Shown here piece by piece: positions 42,735 through 53,587 of a stretch of DNA of 64,000 bases. The translations under genes and the position numbers were made by a program. The notes below the pieces were generated by a model. The model was given only the letters and a program-made list of their open reading frames with translations, was not told the DNA's origin and did no database searches. The stretch is from Undaria pinnatifida (lineage: Eukaryota > Sar > Phaeophyceae > Laminariales > Alariaceae). The stretch is taken from positions 20,007,196 through 20,071,195 of the forward strand of contig JABAKD010000016.1 of NCBI GenBank assembly GCA_012845835.1, read 5' to 3'. The stretch's first letter is position 1. Every line of letters begins with the position of its first letter.

Positions 42735-44364
42735 CAAGATTGTGTTCTGTAGGGTACGTACAAACCTTACCCGGGTATTTACCCCGGGTATTACCGTACA
42801 AAGAACTTCCGTAAGTTCTGTAGGACATTCACACCCGTAACCGGAACTTCTGGAAGTTCTGTACGATATTCATACCCGTACCCGGAACTTTTGGAAGGTC
42901 TGTTTCACCCGTGGCCACGATACCCGGGGTACGGGGTACGGGTACAGCATTTTCATGCCCGCTCGGGACTTCTGTGAGTTCTGTACGCCCGTGCCACAAT
43001 ACCCGGAACTCCTGGAAGTTCTGTAAGACTTCTGTACCCGTACCCGGAACTTAAGGAAGTTCTGTAACGACCCCATACCCTTACCCGGAACTTCTGTGAG
43101 TTCTGTAAGACTGTGGCACAATACCCAGGGTACGGGTATATGTTTGTGACAACACCCGCAGTGGCCGGTAAAGATGAGGGTCGATCGATTGCATTCGGAC
43201 TTCATGTTTCGTGTTATGCATTCTGACGTCATGTCTCATCCGTCACGTCGACGCCACACCCCGTCACGAAATTACACACAAAACCAAACCCCCTCACAAA
43301 TTCGTATACACTTTATAACTCTCTAGAACCAAGGCGCATGTGTGATGCGAATCATATGTGTACATTTATATGCTCAATACCAGGTAGTATGCAGTAGAAG
43401 TAGTACGTAGTAGTTTAACTTCAAAGTTTTGTTCTTGTGCAATAGCAGAACGTAATTTCTGGAGCTAAACCCGTGACAGCGGAGAAGAAGTCCTTTCCCA
43501 GGAAATTGGCAAGGTTCTTATAGCACCGTGAAATTTGAAGATCATTGTGCAACACAACACCAACAACACAAATGGGTTTGTGAACGAAAGCACGAACAAC
43601 AAAATGGGCTGCACTGAATGGCAAGTATGTTGCCAGTATGTGTTTTTTTATATAAGTGTATCAGTGTATGCAGTATGTCAATCGCAATACTGGAAATGCG
43701 ATGACAATTATAACACTTGTGTCTTTTTGGCCAGCCAACTAATTATTTTTTCGCCCCTTTGAGGCGGGTATTTACCCGGCTATTACCCGTACCCGGGACT
43801 TTTGTGAGTATGTATAACGCTGTGAGTTCTGTACAACGCTACCCGTACTCGAAACGTCTGTGACTTTTGTACGACATTCATACCCGTACCTCCGAACTTT
43901 CTGTTTGCGTTCTGTCCGTCGGGTACACACAGAACCATACCCGGGGTATTTACCCCGGGTATTACCCTGCAAAGAACTTCTGTAAGTTCTGTAGGAGAAT
44001 CATACTCCTACCCGGAACTTCTGTAACTTCTGCACGCCCATGCCACAATACCCGGCGCTTCCGGAAGTTCTGTAAGACTTTTGTACCCGTACCCGGAACT
44101 TTTGGAAGTTCTGTAAGACTTTCATTCCCGTACCCGGATCTTCAGTGCGTTTTGTACGACCCGTGGCACAGTACCCGGGGTACGGGTACAGCATGTTTTG
44201 TACCCGCCCGGAACTTCTGTGAGTTCTGTATGCCTGCGCCACATTACCCGGAACTTCTGTGAGTTCTGCAACACTTTCATACCCGTACCCGATACTTCTG
44301 GAAGTTGTGTAAGACTCCCATACCCTTACCCCGGAATCCACAAACCCTACAGAACATAACCTTG
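42735..44364. mobile_element. 1.63-kb element with 20-bp terminal inverted repeats, built on GTACCC/GGAACTTC units
   Basis: The left end is CAAGATTGTGTTCTGTAGGG and the right end CCCTACAGAACATAACCTTG; these pair at 18 of 20 positions. Internal units of about 44 bp read 'CCCGTACCCGGAACTTCTGG' plus AAGTTCTGTAAGAC, in two blocks (42755-43140, 43770-44340) around 600 bp of unique sequence. A 90-bp end-like segment recurs internally (43915-44000). It interrupts repeat R1 exactly between GAAATCTTC and GATCTCACAG; uninterrupted versions stand at about 15617 and 39478. The right flank AAAT before GATCTC may be a partial 8-bp target duplication of AAATCTTC. No transposase frame is seen, so it is a non-autonomous DNA transposon by inference. 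Confidence 0.8.
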
Positions 44365-44412
44365 AAATGATCTCACAGCTGGTCCATGGAGTGTATTTTC
44401 ATCTTTCGTTGT
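44365..44412 (+). repeat. Dispersed repeat R1, copy 3, 3' part
   Basis: 'GATCTCACAGCTGG' and 'GGAGTGTATTTTCATC' continue R1 after the inserted element, with a 6-base insertion (TCCATG). Confidence 0.75.
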
Positions 44413-44569
44413 AGATATGTGTGTCGGCAGGAGTACCGAGGTGGCACTCGAGTGTACAAGTTGAAGGGTGGTTTACAATGTGAAAAAACAACAACGACGG
44501 CAGGCAACAACAAGGACCAGTATTTAGACACTATTTATTTGTGTTACATAATATTATGATGGAACACCA

Positions 44570-44700
44570 GAGACAAACAGAAAGTTGCAAGTTTTTATGC
44601 ATCGTCATTGCCTACTACCAGACGATACAAACAAAAAATTGCGAGTTGTTTTACGTCGTCACTGCCTAGTAGACTACGTATTATACGGCTCTAGACGTAC
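44570..44700. repeat. Diverged tandem duplication, about 60-bp unit
   Basis: 'AAAGTTGCAAGTTTTTATGC' with ATCGTCATTGCCTA is followed by 'AAAATTGCGAGTTGTTTTAC' with GTCGTCACTGCCTA. Confidence 0.7.
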
Positions 44701-44747
44701 TTCTTCGAGAAGCACGGTGTCAAGATACGGCCTCGAAAGGCCTGTAA

Positions 44748-45062
44748 TTATCCGAATTTGAGATCATTTGGATGGGTTTTGTATGATAAGGTTGGCGTTT
44801 TATATTCTGGAAAGTTAGGAAATAGGTCGGAGGCACGTGCCTCCGATCTCAGAAGCTATCCGGGGCTCCGGTGGAATCGAATAAAGCGACGTCTCTACGA
44901 AGGAAAAGAAAGTGAGTACTCTCCGAGAACCTGCTCAATTGGCAGACCTGCAGGGGGCACTCCGTGTCCCCCCCTAATAACCTTACAAATGGCGTCGTCG
45001 GCAGGACCTCGGCTACGCGGTGTCCCCACCTAATAACCTTACAAATGGTGTCGTCAGCAGGA
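44748..45062 (+). repeat. Dispersed repeat R2, copy 2
   Basis: Matches 1-290, including the GGAGGCACGTGCCTCC palindrome. At its 3' end a 56-bp unit ('CTAATAACCTTACAAATGG', 'GTCGTC', 'GCAGGACCT') is tandemly duplicated (44970-45062). Confidence 0.85.
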
Positions 45063-45379
45063 CCTGGGTCCCAAATTGATACGCTTTCACCCTAACATTT
45101 TCGCTACAGATGTCATATACGCGCGAAGACAAATTATGCTTTTATAAATGACCCTATTTTCGCTCTCTCGTTAATTCGGTTTAATTCTGGTACAAAATAT
45201 TTCAGTAGCTGATCGCACTAAATATTAATCTTGATGTGATAATATCTATATTACTGAGTCATGTCATCATGCAAAAATTGCGAAGTTATTTCTCCGCATT
45301 GGAAACATTTTTTTCATCACATGTTTATTACCCTGGCTATTTGCACTAGTTTGCTGAATCAGGTCATATGAAGAGTCGA

Positions 45380-45725
45380 TGAATTGGAAGTACACCACTC
45401 ATCATGGAAGATCACCGAGTTGTGAGCATGACTAGTGAGCATGATCAGCATGTTGTGGTATACTCATGGTACTTCCCTTGTGTAGGCAGTGTACAACAGC
45501 AGTGACTAGTGAGCATCATCATGTTGTGGTATACTCATGGCAATCCCCTTGTATAGGCAGTGCACAGCAGCAGTGTATATCCAGTCCATCCCGTCGCGGA
45601 GTCGATGAATTGGAAGTACACCACCCATCATGGAAAACCACCGAATAGTGATCATGACTTGTGAGCCGACGAGTTGTGAGCATGACTAGTGAGCATCATC
45701 AGCATATTGTGGTATACTCATGGAC
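45380..45725. repeat. Tandem repeat, 3-4 units
   Basis: 'TTGTGGTATACTCATGG' occurs at about 45453, 45524 and 45706, each preceded by 'GACTAGTGAGCATCATCA'-like sequence. 'GATGAATTGGAAGTACACCA' occurs at 45378 and 45604. Units are of unequal length. Confidence 0.8.
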
Positions 45726-45802
45726 CGCACTTCTTTTCAGTTATATTCACTCGTATGTTAAACTCCTTCATCACCAAATGTTCACCTGTATGTTTGCCGC
45801 AG

Positions 45803-46017
45803 ATGAAGGAAGTATTTCAGTTTTGCAGCACGTGAACAGCTTAGCAACAATGCACTTGAACATGTCACTAAGGCTCCCTGGTTCCCCTCAGTCACTACCG
45901 GACGGTAATGTAGCGCAAAAGGATGAGCTCAAAGCCTTGATTCCGCACACAACGAAGGTTGAAGCAAGAAACCAATACCGACTGAATATACAAGTGAATT
46001 GTTTATTGTTTGTGTAG
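45803..46017 (+). CDS. Candidate terminal exon
   Basis: After 'GTTTGCCGCAG' the frame runs 71 codons to TAG 46015-46017: EGSISVLQHVNSLATMHLNM, SLRLPGSPQSLPDGNVAQKD, ELKALIPHTTKVEARNQYRL. The composition is balanced and free of repeats. A T-rich sequence and a hairpin (46040-46120) follow the stop, as might be expected of a 3' UTR. No upstream exon is identified, because the 5' side is a tandem repeat. No motif recognised. Confidence 0.45.
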
Positions 46018-46034
46018 TTTTTTTTCCCTGATCT

Positions 46035-46118
46035 TGATCGAAGTACCTGTGCACGAAACGGAAATATAAAAATATTAGTATATCCGTTTCACGGCTATAT
46101 TTCGTGGGTACCTACTCG
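46035..46118. repeat. Imperfect hairpin after the 45.8-kb exon
   Basis: 'ATCGAAGTACCTGTGCACGAAACGG' region pairs with 'CCGTTTCACGGCTATATTTCGTGGGTACC' region around an AT-rich loop (AAATATAAAAATATTAGTAT). Several bulges; a possible 3'-end structure or a remnant inverted repeat. Confidence 0.5.
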
Positions 46119-46129
46119 ATAGTAAGAGG

Positions 46130-46600
46130 CCCACAATTTGGACCACCAGTCATAATGTTGTTACTTACTCCGGAGTATTATTGAATTTTGCAAGCGTAGG
46201 GTTGGTTGTGTTGGTAAGTATATACATTTAGTAATGTTGAGGTTGGTTCTGTTGAGGAACAAATAAGTTAGAGTTTTGTCTTAGATATTGGGAATGCATC
46301 ACTTTGTATATCCTAACCAAATGGTGAGGGACATTTTGGGTTTTGATTATTCCCCCTCACAGTCAATTCAGGTATAATGCACTAATATTCTCAAGAATAT
46401 TGGTGTGTAATACCTTCCTTGATTGTACTATGTTATAGTTTTTTTTTGTAACTTGAACGTCACAAATAGGAGATAGTTTTTAGGGGTTTGATGCACTCCG
46501 AGTATGAGATATTTCATCAGTGGATCATGGATGCGTTTAAGCTCCTGTGTTTTAACAGTCGTTTAATCTCATTTATTATAATAACTTCATTAATCCGTTA
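46130..46600. other. No supported gene
   Basis: AT-rich sequence without notable structure. Confidence 0.5.
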
Positions 46601-46634
46601 ACCTTTGGATAATTCCACATTTTCTAAATATTTC

Positions 46635-46800
46635 ACAACACAGCAACAACAGACCACAGCAATAACAACAGCAATTATAACAATAATATCAACAACACCA
46701 ATAGCAATAGGTACAAGAACACTACCAATAGCAACAAAAGCAACGACAATCACAACCATAACAACAACAACCACAACCAATATAACGATGGTGACATTCA
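46635..46800. repeat. (CAA/ACA)n triplet tract
   Basis: Imperfect CAA, ATA and ACC triplets; produces Thr/Ile frames on one strand and Val on the other. Confidence 0.8.
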
Positions 46801-47138
46801 CATGTAATAGAAGTACGGGGGGAGGGGGGGGGTTATTCTCTCATGAACATTTTATAACATTATTCTGATAAGGTCAGTTTCAATTTCAAACATGGGTTAA
46901 ATATTTATTATTCCGATCTGCGTACCAGCACGTAGCCCTCGACCAACGAGAGAGGGTAAAAACTACCCTTCCAAGATCCGGGCGGCCACATTGTTCGGTC
47001 TTCTGACATCAGTTTAATGTCAAAGCCACAACAAATACGTACCTGGTATTATTAATAGTAGTATCGTCTGAACAACATCGATCGATCAGTGCTTTCGGCT
47101 CGACCCCCATGGTCTTACCTGCCTACCCATAGTACAGG

Positions 47139-47221
47139 CCAATCAGAATGCTCCATTTAGTCCTTTTATTTTTTTTCTACACAGTCCCTCCCCATAGTAC
47201 ACCATAGTACAGGCCAATCAG
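47139..47221 (+). promoter_or_regulatory. Duplicated CCAAT boxes upstream of the 47.3-kb gene
   Basis: 'CATAGTACAGGCCAATCAG' occurs twice (CCAATCAG at 47139-47146 and 47214-47221), about 170 and 95 bp before ATG 47313. CCAAT followed by CA is the standard NF-Y binding core. The duplicated 19-mer suggests a functional promoter duplication; factor binding is inferred. Confidence 0.5.
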
Positions 47222-47312
47222 CGAGCGAAACGGGGGTTGTGCGCGGCGCAACTCTGGTAGTACAAGTAGTAGTGCTGCTGTAGACTAGTAGTACTGCTGT
47301 GTTCGTGCGCCC

Positions 47313-47720
47313 ATGGATGTGCAAGGCGCTGCAGTCGCGCCGGCAGAGCCCTGGCTGCCGTCACCGCCAGATGGCTTTTCGTTTCCTGCGCAGATGGCGG
47401 AGGTGGAAGGAGCCAGAAGTTCATCGCAAGCTGCCGGAGCTGCTGGTGCTGATGTTAGCGCTGTGTCAGGCGCTTATTCGGCGGCGGGTGCTAAGCGGCG
47501 GAACCAGCACTGCCGTACGTGCGGGCACAAGATGCGAGTCGGAGCCTTCAAACGTCACCACAACCAGTTCTTGTCATCTGCAGGTCCCATTTGCACCGTG
47601 CCAGAGAGTCGACGTCGCGTCAAAGTCAATCCGATTGTCACGAGGCCCATCCGGATGTTCGGTAGCGAGTGTCACTGCGTCGGGGATGATGCTTACCCGG
47701 GGGAGTGCAGCTCGAAGTAG
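47313..47720 (+). CDS. Small protein with a Cys/His cluster (putative zinc-binding)
   Basis: ATG 47313 lies in a good start context (GCGCCCATGG) and the frame runs 135 codons to TAG 47720. Residues 1-60 are Ala/Pro-rich and probably disordered. Then comes KRRNQHCRTCGHKMRVGAFK followed by RHH: C-x2-C and three His within about 17 residues, flanked by Arg/Lys, as in compact zinc-binding nucleic-acid modules. The C-terminal part has three more Cys (GSECHCVGDDAYPGECSSK). I do not recognise a named family; a DNA- or RNA-binding protein or a remnant of a transposon protein are both possible. It appears single-exon, with two CCAAT boxes upstream. A second frame at 47299-47745 is open because of the GC content, but its composition is less protein-like. 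Confidence 0.6.
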   Translation: MDVQGAAVAPAEPWLPSPPDGFSFPAQMAEVEGARSSSQAAGAAGADVSAVSGAYSAAGAKRRNQHCRTCGHKMRVGAFKRHHNQFLSSAGPICTVPESRRRVKVNPIVTRPIRMFGSECHCVGDDAYPGECSSK

Positions 47721-47749
47721 GTGGACCATAAATGTACGCCAATGAAAGG

Positions 47750-48235
47750 GTTCGCGTTTGTTAGCGAGAGCACGTACCTCGAGGGCATGGTTGTCTCGGG
47801 CAGCTCATTATCGTGCCCACAGGGTAGGCGCGTTGTGCAGGCATGCGTTTATGGATGTAGCTTGAGGGAGCATGTAGTAGCGTAATCTCGGTTGTACTCG
47901 GGGCTCTACTTTTGTATTCTTGAAAGAACAGATACATTGACACAGATTTTATTTTCGTTCGGTCTTGGCTCTCCTCTTGGCCACTGTATTCCACGTCGAT
48001 CGTTCTACGTGGCATCCCATGGGGTAGACGGCATCAAGCGCTTCAATCTGATACCCTGTTTGCCGACGTACTCTCATTTGATCAAAAGATATGCAACATA
48101 TACTGCCTGTAGTAGTACACGTGCCATTGACCAAAAAATTCGGCCACAAAAAAAAAATCGCGCTTCGCGCGAAAATAAATTAACTATCGGGCCAGGTAAG
48201 ACCATGGGGGTAGAGCCGTGCTTTCGCTTGCTACC
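47750..48235. other. 3' flank, no supported gene
   Basis: A frame at 47892-48287 is open but crosses an A-run; no evidence for coding. Confidence 0.45.
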
Positions 48236-48239
48236 GTCA

Positions 48240-48275
48240 TCGCGACCGCGACCGCGACCGCGACCGCGGCGGCGG
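48240..48275. repeat. (CGCGAC)/(GGC)n repeat
   Basis: Five CGACCG-type hexamers then GGC triplets. Confidence 0.85.
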
Positions 48276-48518
48276 CGGTGCTATTAATAGTTGTAGAGGA
48301 AGAGGAGGCGGAGGCTAGAGTTTGGGCATGATTACGACACGGCAAGAGGGGGAGGAGGTGGGAGCGCGCTCATCTTTGGCGATCGCTGCTGATGATGTGC
48401 TATCACATACAACACTGACTGGCCCTAGTGGGAGACCTCTATAACAACAGCGGTTGAGTAGTGGGTGCCCGCTGAAGCGCCTGTGAAATCGCTTTTGTGG
48501 GACAGGCGGGAACAACCA

Positions 48519-48920
<402 letters not shown>

Positions 48921-48934
48921 TAGTGTTGTCAGAC

Positions 48935-49150
48935 GCGCGCTACGATAGAGGCACCTAACAGTTTCGTCCAAAATGGTTTATGAATGACGGGGCTCCTTAG
49001 CCCCAAGGCAATCGTCCGAAATATGCCATGTTGTGCATGATTCTCGTTGCGTACCTAGGCCAGGGGCTTATTCATCCCCGGTATCCAGCAGTTTTATTTC
49101 TTTCCAAATCAGTTTTTTGGAGAGAGGTCGTAAGCTCCGAAATTGAAGAA
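48935..49150 (-). repeat. Dispersed repeat G1, reverse copy
   Basis: 'GCGCTACGATAGAGGCACC', 'ATGAATGACGGGGCTCCTTAG', 'CATGATTCTCGTTGCGTACC' and 'CCAAATCAGTTTTTTGGAGAGAG' match copies at 17113, 35330, 37840 and 60260. Confidence 0.65.
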
Positions 49151-49354
49151 CCCCAGAAAAAAAAGTGGTGCAGGTGCCCCTACCGTATAGCACGCGTCCA
49201 GAGCACTCTACCACATCATAGTGCTGGTTGCCGATATATTTCCACCTGGCACGTACCGGCACTACTATAGACGGGTCATCGCTGAACGTACCAGTACAAT
49301 AATAACAAAACACTAATCAATGTGGGGTAAAAGACAGCAGTGTAACAACACATT

Positions 49355-49507
49355 AGAGTTGTGCTCCGGCTGGGCGAGAACCGGGTACCCGGCCCGGCCG
49401 GGACCGGAACCGGACCGGTCCAAGTCTGCAACCCGCGGGTATCTGTGCCCCGGGTTCCTGGGTACCCGGGTACCCGGGTACCCGGTTCTACGATATACGG
49501 AGCCCCT
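49355..49507 (+). repeat. GTACCCGG minisatellite element, copy 1
   Basis: Starts 'AGAGTTGTGCTCCGGC', contains CGGGTACCC units, ends near 'GGAGCCCCTG'. The same start in reverse closes the element at 50690-50813. Confidence 0.75.
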
Positions 49508-49739
49508 GAAAACTTGCTGCACACAGCACACCGAGATACCCAACGCACAACACACACGATACTCTTACCAGCCGCAGGCGGCCCTTCTACACCACAGCGG
49601 GAAGGGTGTCCCAGCTTGTCACCGTGCGCGGGGCCATCTCGTCAGGCGTCCTGGCCAACTACGAAGAAATGCCTTTTTGTTCATGTTTTATTGTTTTTTT
49701 CTTGGGGTCTCCGGAGTGCGGTCGATTCGTGTGTCGTTG

Positions 49740-49910
49740 TCTCTTAGGTAGGCTGCATTGATTGCCCGAGTTATTGACCGAGGTTCGGTGTTCGACACAC
49801 GACGCGTATGAAAATACGTGGAAGTGTGGTGAGCTAAAGCTTTATTTCTCCCCATCCGCCGGAGGATTAAAAAAAAAATGATGATAAAAAAAAAAAAAAA
49901 TGTTACAACA
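49740..49910 (+). mobile_element. SINE-like element, family D
   Basis: The head 'GGTAGGCTGCATTGATTGCC' then B-box-like 'GGTGTTCGACACAC' (49785-49798), body 'GCGTATGAAAATACGTGGAAG' and 'TAAAGCTTTATTTCTCCCCA', and an A-rich end (49868-49902). Matches 35178-35290. Confidence 0.55.
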
Positions 49911-50200
49911 CGAAACACTTGCCCAATGTCTGGCAGAGTAGCTGGCATAATTTGCATGTTTTCATTTCTTGGCTTCTTGGTTGTCAAATCAGAACCCAGA
50001 ACATAATTCAGAAGTCCCTTGATCTTGCTGATATCGGAGAAACGGAAGGGTGGCGGAAATAGATCAAACACAATGGTTTCCCCGTGCGGGCTTGATAGTT
50101 GATATTGGATAGGAGAGAAGGAGGAGCGAGGTCTGTTCATCTGTTTCGATAGGTATGGTGTGGGCGTGTGGGCCAATGTTTCCCCAGCATCAATATACAT
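49905..50200 (-). CDS. Candidate exon truncated by a SINE-like insertion
   Basis: ATG at 50200 on the - strand opens MYIDAGETLAHTPTPYLSKQ, MNRPRSSFSPIQYQLSSPHG, ETIVFDLFPPPFRFSDISKI and KGLLNYVLGSDLTTKKPRN, about 95 codons of balanced composition without repeats. It then runs into poly-Phe encoded by the A-rich tail of the family D element. The real 3' end has therefore been displaced or spliced before it. The frame's upstream side is a duplicated 120-bp segment. No domain recognised. Confidence 0.35.
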
Positions 50201-50211
50201 TATATTCTCCT

Positions 50212-50450
50212 CTGCCGTCTGTCGGTGACGGGATTTGTCGCATGAAATTCAACCAATCGTACTCGGAGTAGGATTTTGCTGATGACAAGTAAAGTGCAAT
50301 AGGGAAAAAGGGTATGACAGCAGTATCCCCTCTGCTGTCTGTCGGTGACGGGATTGGTTGCATGAAATTCGAGCAATCGTATCATACTCGGAGTAGGATT
50401 TTGGTCATGACAAGCGCAATACGCAACAAGGGTATGACAGCAGTATCACA
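50212..50450. repeat. Tandem duplication, about 120-bp unit
   Basis: 'CTGTCGGTGACGGGATT' then 'CATGAAATTC', 'CAATCGTA', 'CTCGGAGTAGGATTTTG', 'AAGGGTATGACAGCAGTATC' occurs at 50218 and 50338. It lies directly upstream of the - strand candidate exon. Confidence 0.9.
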
Positions 50451-50689
50451 GGTCAGTATCATGTATAATGTATCAACGAAAACAAAACCCGGTCTAACCC
50501 ATGTTCTTCTCACTTTGCCACAAAGTAGAGATATCCACCCCCCTTGCCTTCTTTTATTTGTCAAGATTCATCGTACAGTAAGAGACAAAATCGAGTCTTC
50601 TTCTCCCACCTACCTCCTTACCACGCCGTTTGAGTACCTTTCCGCTTCCAGGCCGGTAAAAGCAAGCGGGGGGGGGGTAAATACGGTAT

Positions 50690-50813
50690 GACACCCGGGG
50701 TACCCGGGTACCCGGGTCCTCCGACCCGCCGGGTACCCGGGCCGGGCCAGTCTGAATCCCTCAAAACCGGGCCGGGTACCCGGTCCAGAATTCTGAGGCC
50801 GGGGCACAACTCT
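50690..50813 (-). repeat. GTACCCGG minisatellite element, copy 2 (inverted)
   Basis: The reverse complement begins 'AGAGTTGTGCCCCGGCC' and continues with CGGGTACCCGG units, matching 49355-49507. A poly-G run (50668-50677) precedes it. Confidence 0.75.
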
Positions 50814-50832
50814 CTACAACACAGCAGCATAA

Positions 50833-51153
50833 ATGAAATGTAGTTGCACGTACCTGGTGCAGCAGTACCGTACTACTGGTACAGGTGTTTTCGTAGTAGT
50901 ACTGTGCCTGGTTTATTACGCAACAACAGCAGCATTAGTAGTAGCAGTTGATTGTGTTGTGCCGATGTGCTCTGCACACAGGAACAACAAACAACAGCAA
51001 CATCATCAGCAATACAGCTTGAGCAAAAAAAACAGCAACTGCATCCCTGCTGTGTGCGGTGTGTGGTGGTCCATAATGGTAGCTTTTGGGCGGCTTTTTT
51101 CCGCGAGGTCTGTTTCTTGCTGTCTAGTGACATCGGCAAGACTTGGGAATTAG
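50833..51153 (+). CDS. Weak candidate ORF with one hydrophobic stretch
   Basis: An ATG-started, 106-codon frame; residues about 17-42 are hydrophobic (TGVFVVVLCLVYYATTAALV), but part of this comes from GTA/GCA triplets. The opposite strand is open as well. Low support. Confidence 0.15.
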   Translation: MKCSCTYLVQQYRTTGTGVFVVVLCLVYYATTAALVVAVDCVVPMCSAHRNNKQQQHHQQYSLSKKNSNCIPAVCGVWWSIMVAFGRLFSARSVSCCLVTSARLGN

Positions 51154-51179
51154 GAACGAGGAAAAAATGACGGACACAA

Positions 51180-52390
51180 GAAGTAGCAAGTAGCATCATG
51201 ACATATGTGACAGATGGATGTGCGACGCACCAAGAGGCGTACATATGAAAGGATGTCGCATCCTATTTTGCTCATCATTGACACAGGCTCGGGACCTATG
51301 GTGCTGCCAGTTAATGACTGCTTGCTGCTTGCTGTCTGCTATCCAGGATTCCCGGTATAATCACATTATTACATCATGAAGCCGAACTGTACGAGCAAGA
51401 ACACGGTATGTAAGGTAGTATACAAAGCCAGAACGTACACTCCGGCAGTAGTCTAAGCTTGCAACTTAATACTACAGCAATATAGTAGAAGTAGAAACAG
51501 CAAAAGCTGTAGTTGAGTCGAGTCCTTTTAGTTGAACCGTGTTTCTGCGGTGTAATTGTCCACACTTTCAGTGTACTATTAATACAGGTAATTATGAGTC
51601 GGCTACTAAATTTGTAACAATGGTCTACCGGGGGACCTCGGCCAGCCAAAGGGGCAATTCCAAGAACACAAATAATAAGGGGGTCTCTACCTCGTAAACA
51701 ATAGTGGTGCCGGTTGAATAGTGCCACTGCTCTCAATACAGTGCCGGTGAAATCGGTTGGCACAACTGCTGGAACTCTCTATATAGTACTCTGTAGTATG
51801 CAGTAGCCCCATTCTCCCAGTAGTGCCGGTGCCCTGAATAGTGCTGGTATATTGGGCTGGCAATCCCGGCACTACTGCTGTATTTCGAGCCCGCTTCCTT
51901 TTACTGCTGTGGTCGTATGGCATGCATGTCATAGCATGTGTATGCTACAACATCAAACGGAAGTAAAAAAACCCTGGGTAAACTAATACAGCTTCTGTTG
52001 TTGCTGTGTGTACGCGTATCTAATACCACGCACAGGAAACGGAGGCACAGAACAGAAGAACAACGACAGATACTTTTGGACTTGTACTTACGAGTGCTAC
52101 TATTGCTGCTGCTGTGCCGTAATATGAAATGAAGAGAGCTGATGAATGCGAACACCGAAATTCTCGTACCTTTTTGAAACCAGAAGAAGAGCCCTGTGCA
52201 AGGAAGAGAGCTCTGCAGCAGCACCACTGTCTGGTTGGTCGTTGCGTAGAACTGGGTGTGCGCGGCAGGCGATTTTTTCGCGGGTTTTGCTTGCATGGCA
52301 TTGCTTCTCTTCTTGTTGCCCCTCCTTCGTTGCTGCGATGTTCTGAACGAAATCAGTGAGACCAGACTTCCCACAACGTTTTTACGTTTT
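51180..52390. other. No firmly supported gene
   Basis: Two overlapping options exist: a 179-codon frame on the - strand (51901-52440) and + strand frames at 51938-52359 (HRKRRHRTEEQRQILLDLYL). Neither has splice support. Short direct repeats 'AGTGCCGGT' occur at 51698-51870. Confidence 0.3.
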
Positions 52391-52392
52391 CC

Positions 52393-52403
52393 ACCAATCA
52401 ACG
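52393..52403 (+). promoter_or_regulatory. CCAAT box
   Basis: 'CCACCAATCAACG' about 300 bp before the ATG at 52699. It has the NF-Y core and could serve the + strand exon at 52699; assignment is by position only. Confidence 0.3.
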
Positions 52404-52698
52404 CCCTGTTGGGGGGTGTAGTTCCATGACTGTATATCAACCACCTTCTGGGTCACATGTCACAAAACGCAACCACAAAGCTCGCGTGTCAGTGAGCAAG
52501 GACATATTTCAGCTAGCAGCACATCTAGGCAACGCCCACGATACCACCGCCAGTTCAGCGTACAAGCTGGTAGGCCCCGGGTGTGGCGGTCTTCACCTTT
52601 GGCGCTCGAGCAATAATCGTCCCCAACCGACCCGGGCTAAACCCCCCCGCCCAAAATCGGCAGCTTGGGAGCAACGCTTACAATAAGACCGGCAGCAG

Positions 52699-52833
52699 AT
52701 GGCATCGCTATCGAATGTCAAAGAAGACACTCCTCCCCCGTCTCCTCCGCCTCCTCCTCCTACCACCCGCCAAGATGCCCGCGACAACAAGCGGGCGGCG
52801 AGCCGTGGTAGGAGTGCAGCCAGATGGCAGCAG
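52699..52833 (+). CDS. Candidate first exon (Pro-rich, basic)
   Basis: Starts at ATG 52699 after a stop at 52684-52686 and ends at CAG|GTGAGG in phase 0; 45 residues: MASLSNVKEDTPPPSPPPPP, TTRQDARDNKRAASRGRSAA, RWQQ. The Pro run comes from mixed codons (CCT, CCC, CCG). It may be the first coding exon of kinase K2, because the next exon (54043-54165) and the K2 exons share phase 0 and strand; alternatively K2 starts at 56019. Confidence 0.5.
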
Positions 52834-53009
52834 GTGAGGAATGTATGAAGGGCGCGGCGGCGTAGCTTCTTAGTATGGTGGGTTATCCACGAGGCCTGCG
52901 ATGTTTTTCGGAAGTCAAAGCGTTGAAAATTTGTTCTCGCTTGTGGTCTCGCATGTGGTGGTTGGTAGTGGTCCTATTGTGATATCCTAGCACAATGTCG
53001 CTACCTTAT

Positions 53010-53340
53010 GTACCACCCTACCTACTACCCTCACCTTGCCTCTCTCTCCCTGCCGGAGGGGTGCACTCTCGCACGTTGGAGGGCAACCTCTCGGGGTGAT
53101 AACGGGCGGGCTGGGGCCTCCTTTCCTCCTCCTCCTCCTCCTCCTCCTCATGGACGACGTCCTCCTCTTCTTAACATCCCTTTTGGGCAAGACGGTTCTC
53201 GAGATTTCTACCACGGGATTTCGCCGGATTCGAGGCGATCCCACAGCCCCGTGCAAGAAAAAATGAAATTCCATTCCCGTCCACATCGGTTCCGTGCACA
53301 TTGTTGTGATATCCCGATCTCGGCCAAACTGATGCTGTGA
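53010..53340 (+). CDS. Weak candidate ORF, Pro-rich
   Basis: One frame is open to TGA 53338 and reads FPPPPPPPPHGRRPPLLNIP then FGQDGSRDFYHGISPDSRRS. A (CTC)n run (53125-53150) creates the proline stretch. No clean splice sites; it lies inside the presumed first intron of K2. Confidence 0.2.
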
Positions 53341-53587
53341 AAATATCGATGTCTCCGATCCTGCCCAACCAAGTACCTGGTATCGCGAAATATATTGTCA
53401 AATCCCGTGATTTCTCAATCCCGCGCCTTGCAAAGCCGCAAGAATATTGGCATCTCGAGTTTCCCGTTCAAAATAGTCCCGCGCATTTTGACGAGTACGG
53501 GATTCTATTGTGATACCAGTATTAGTAGGTCAGGGGGCTACGCAGAAGTACAGGTATATTATAAAGTTTTAACATATATCCAAAAGC

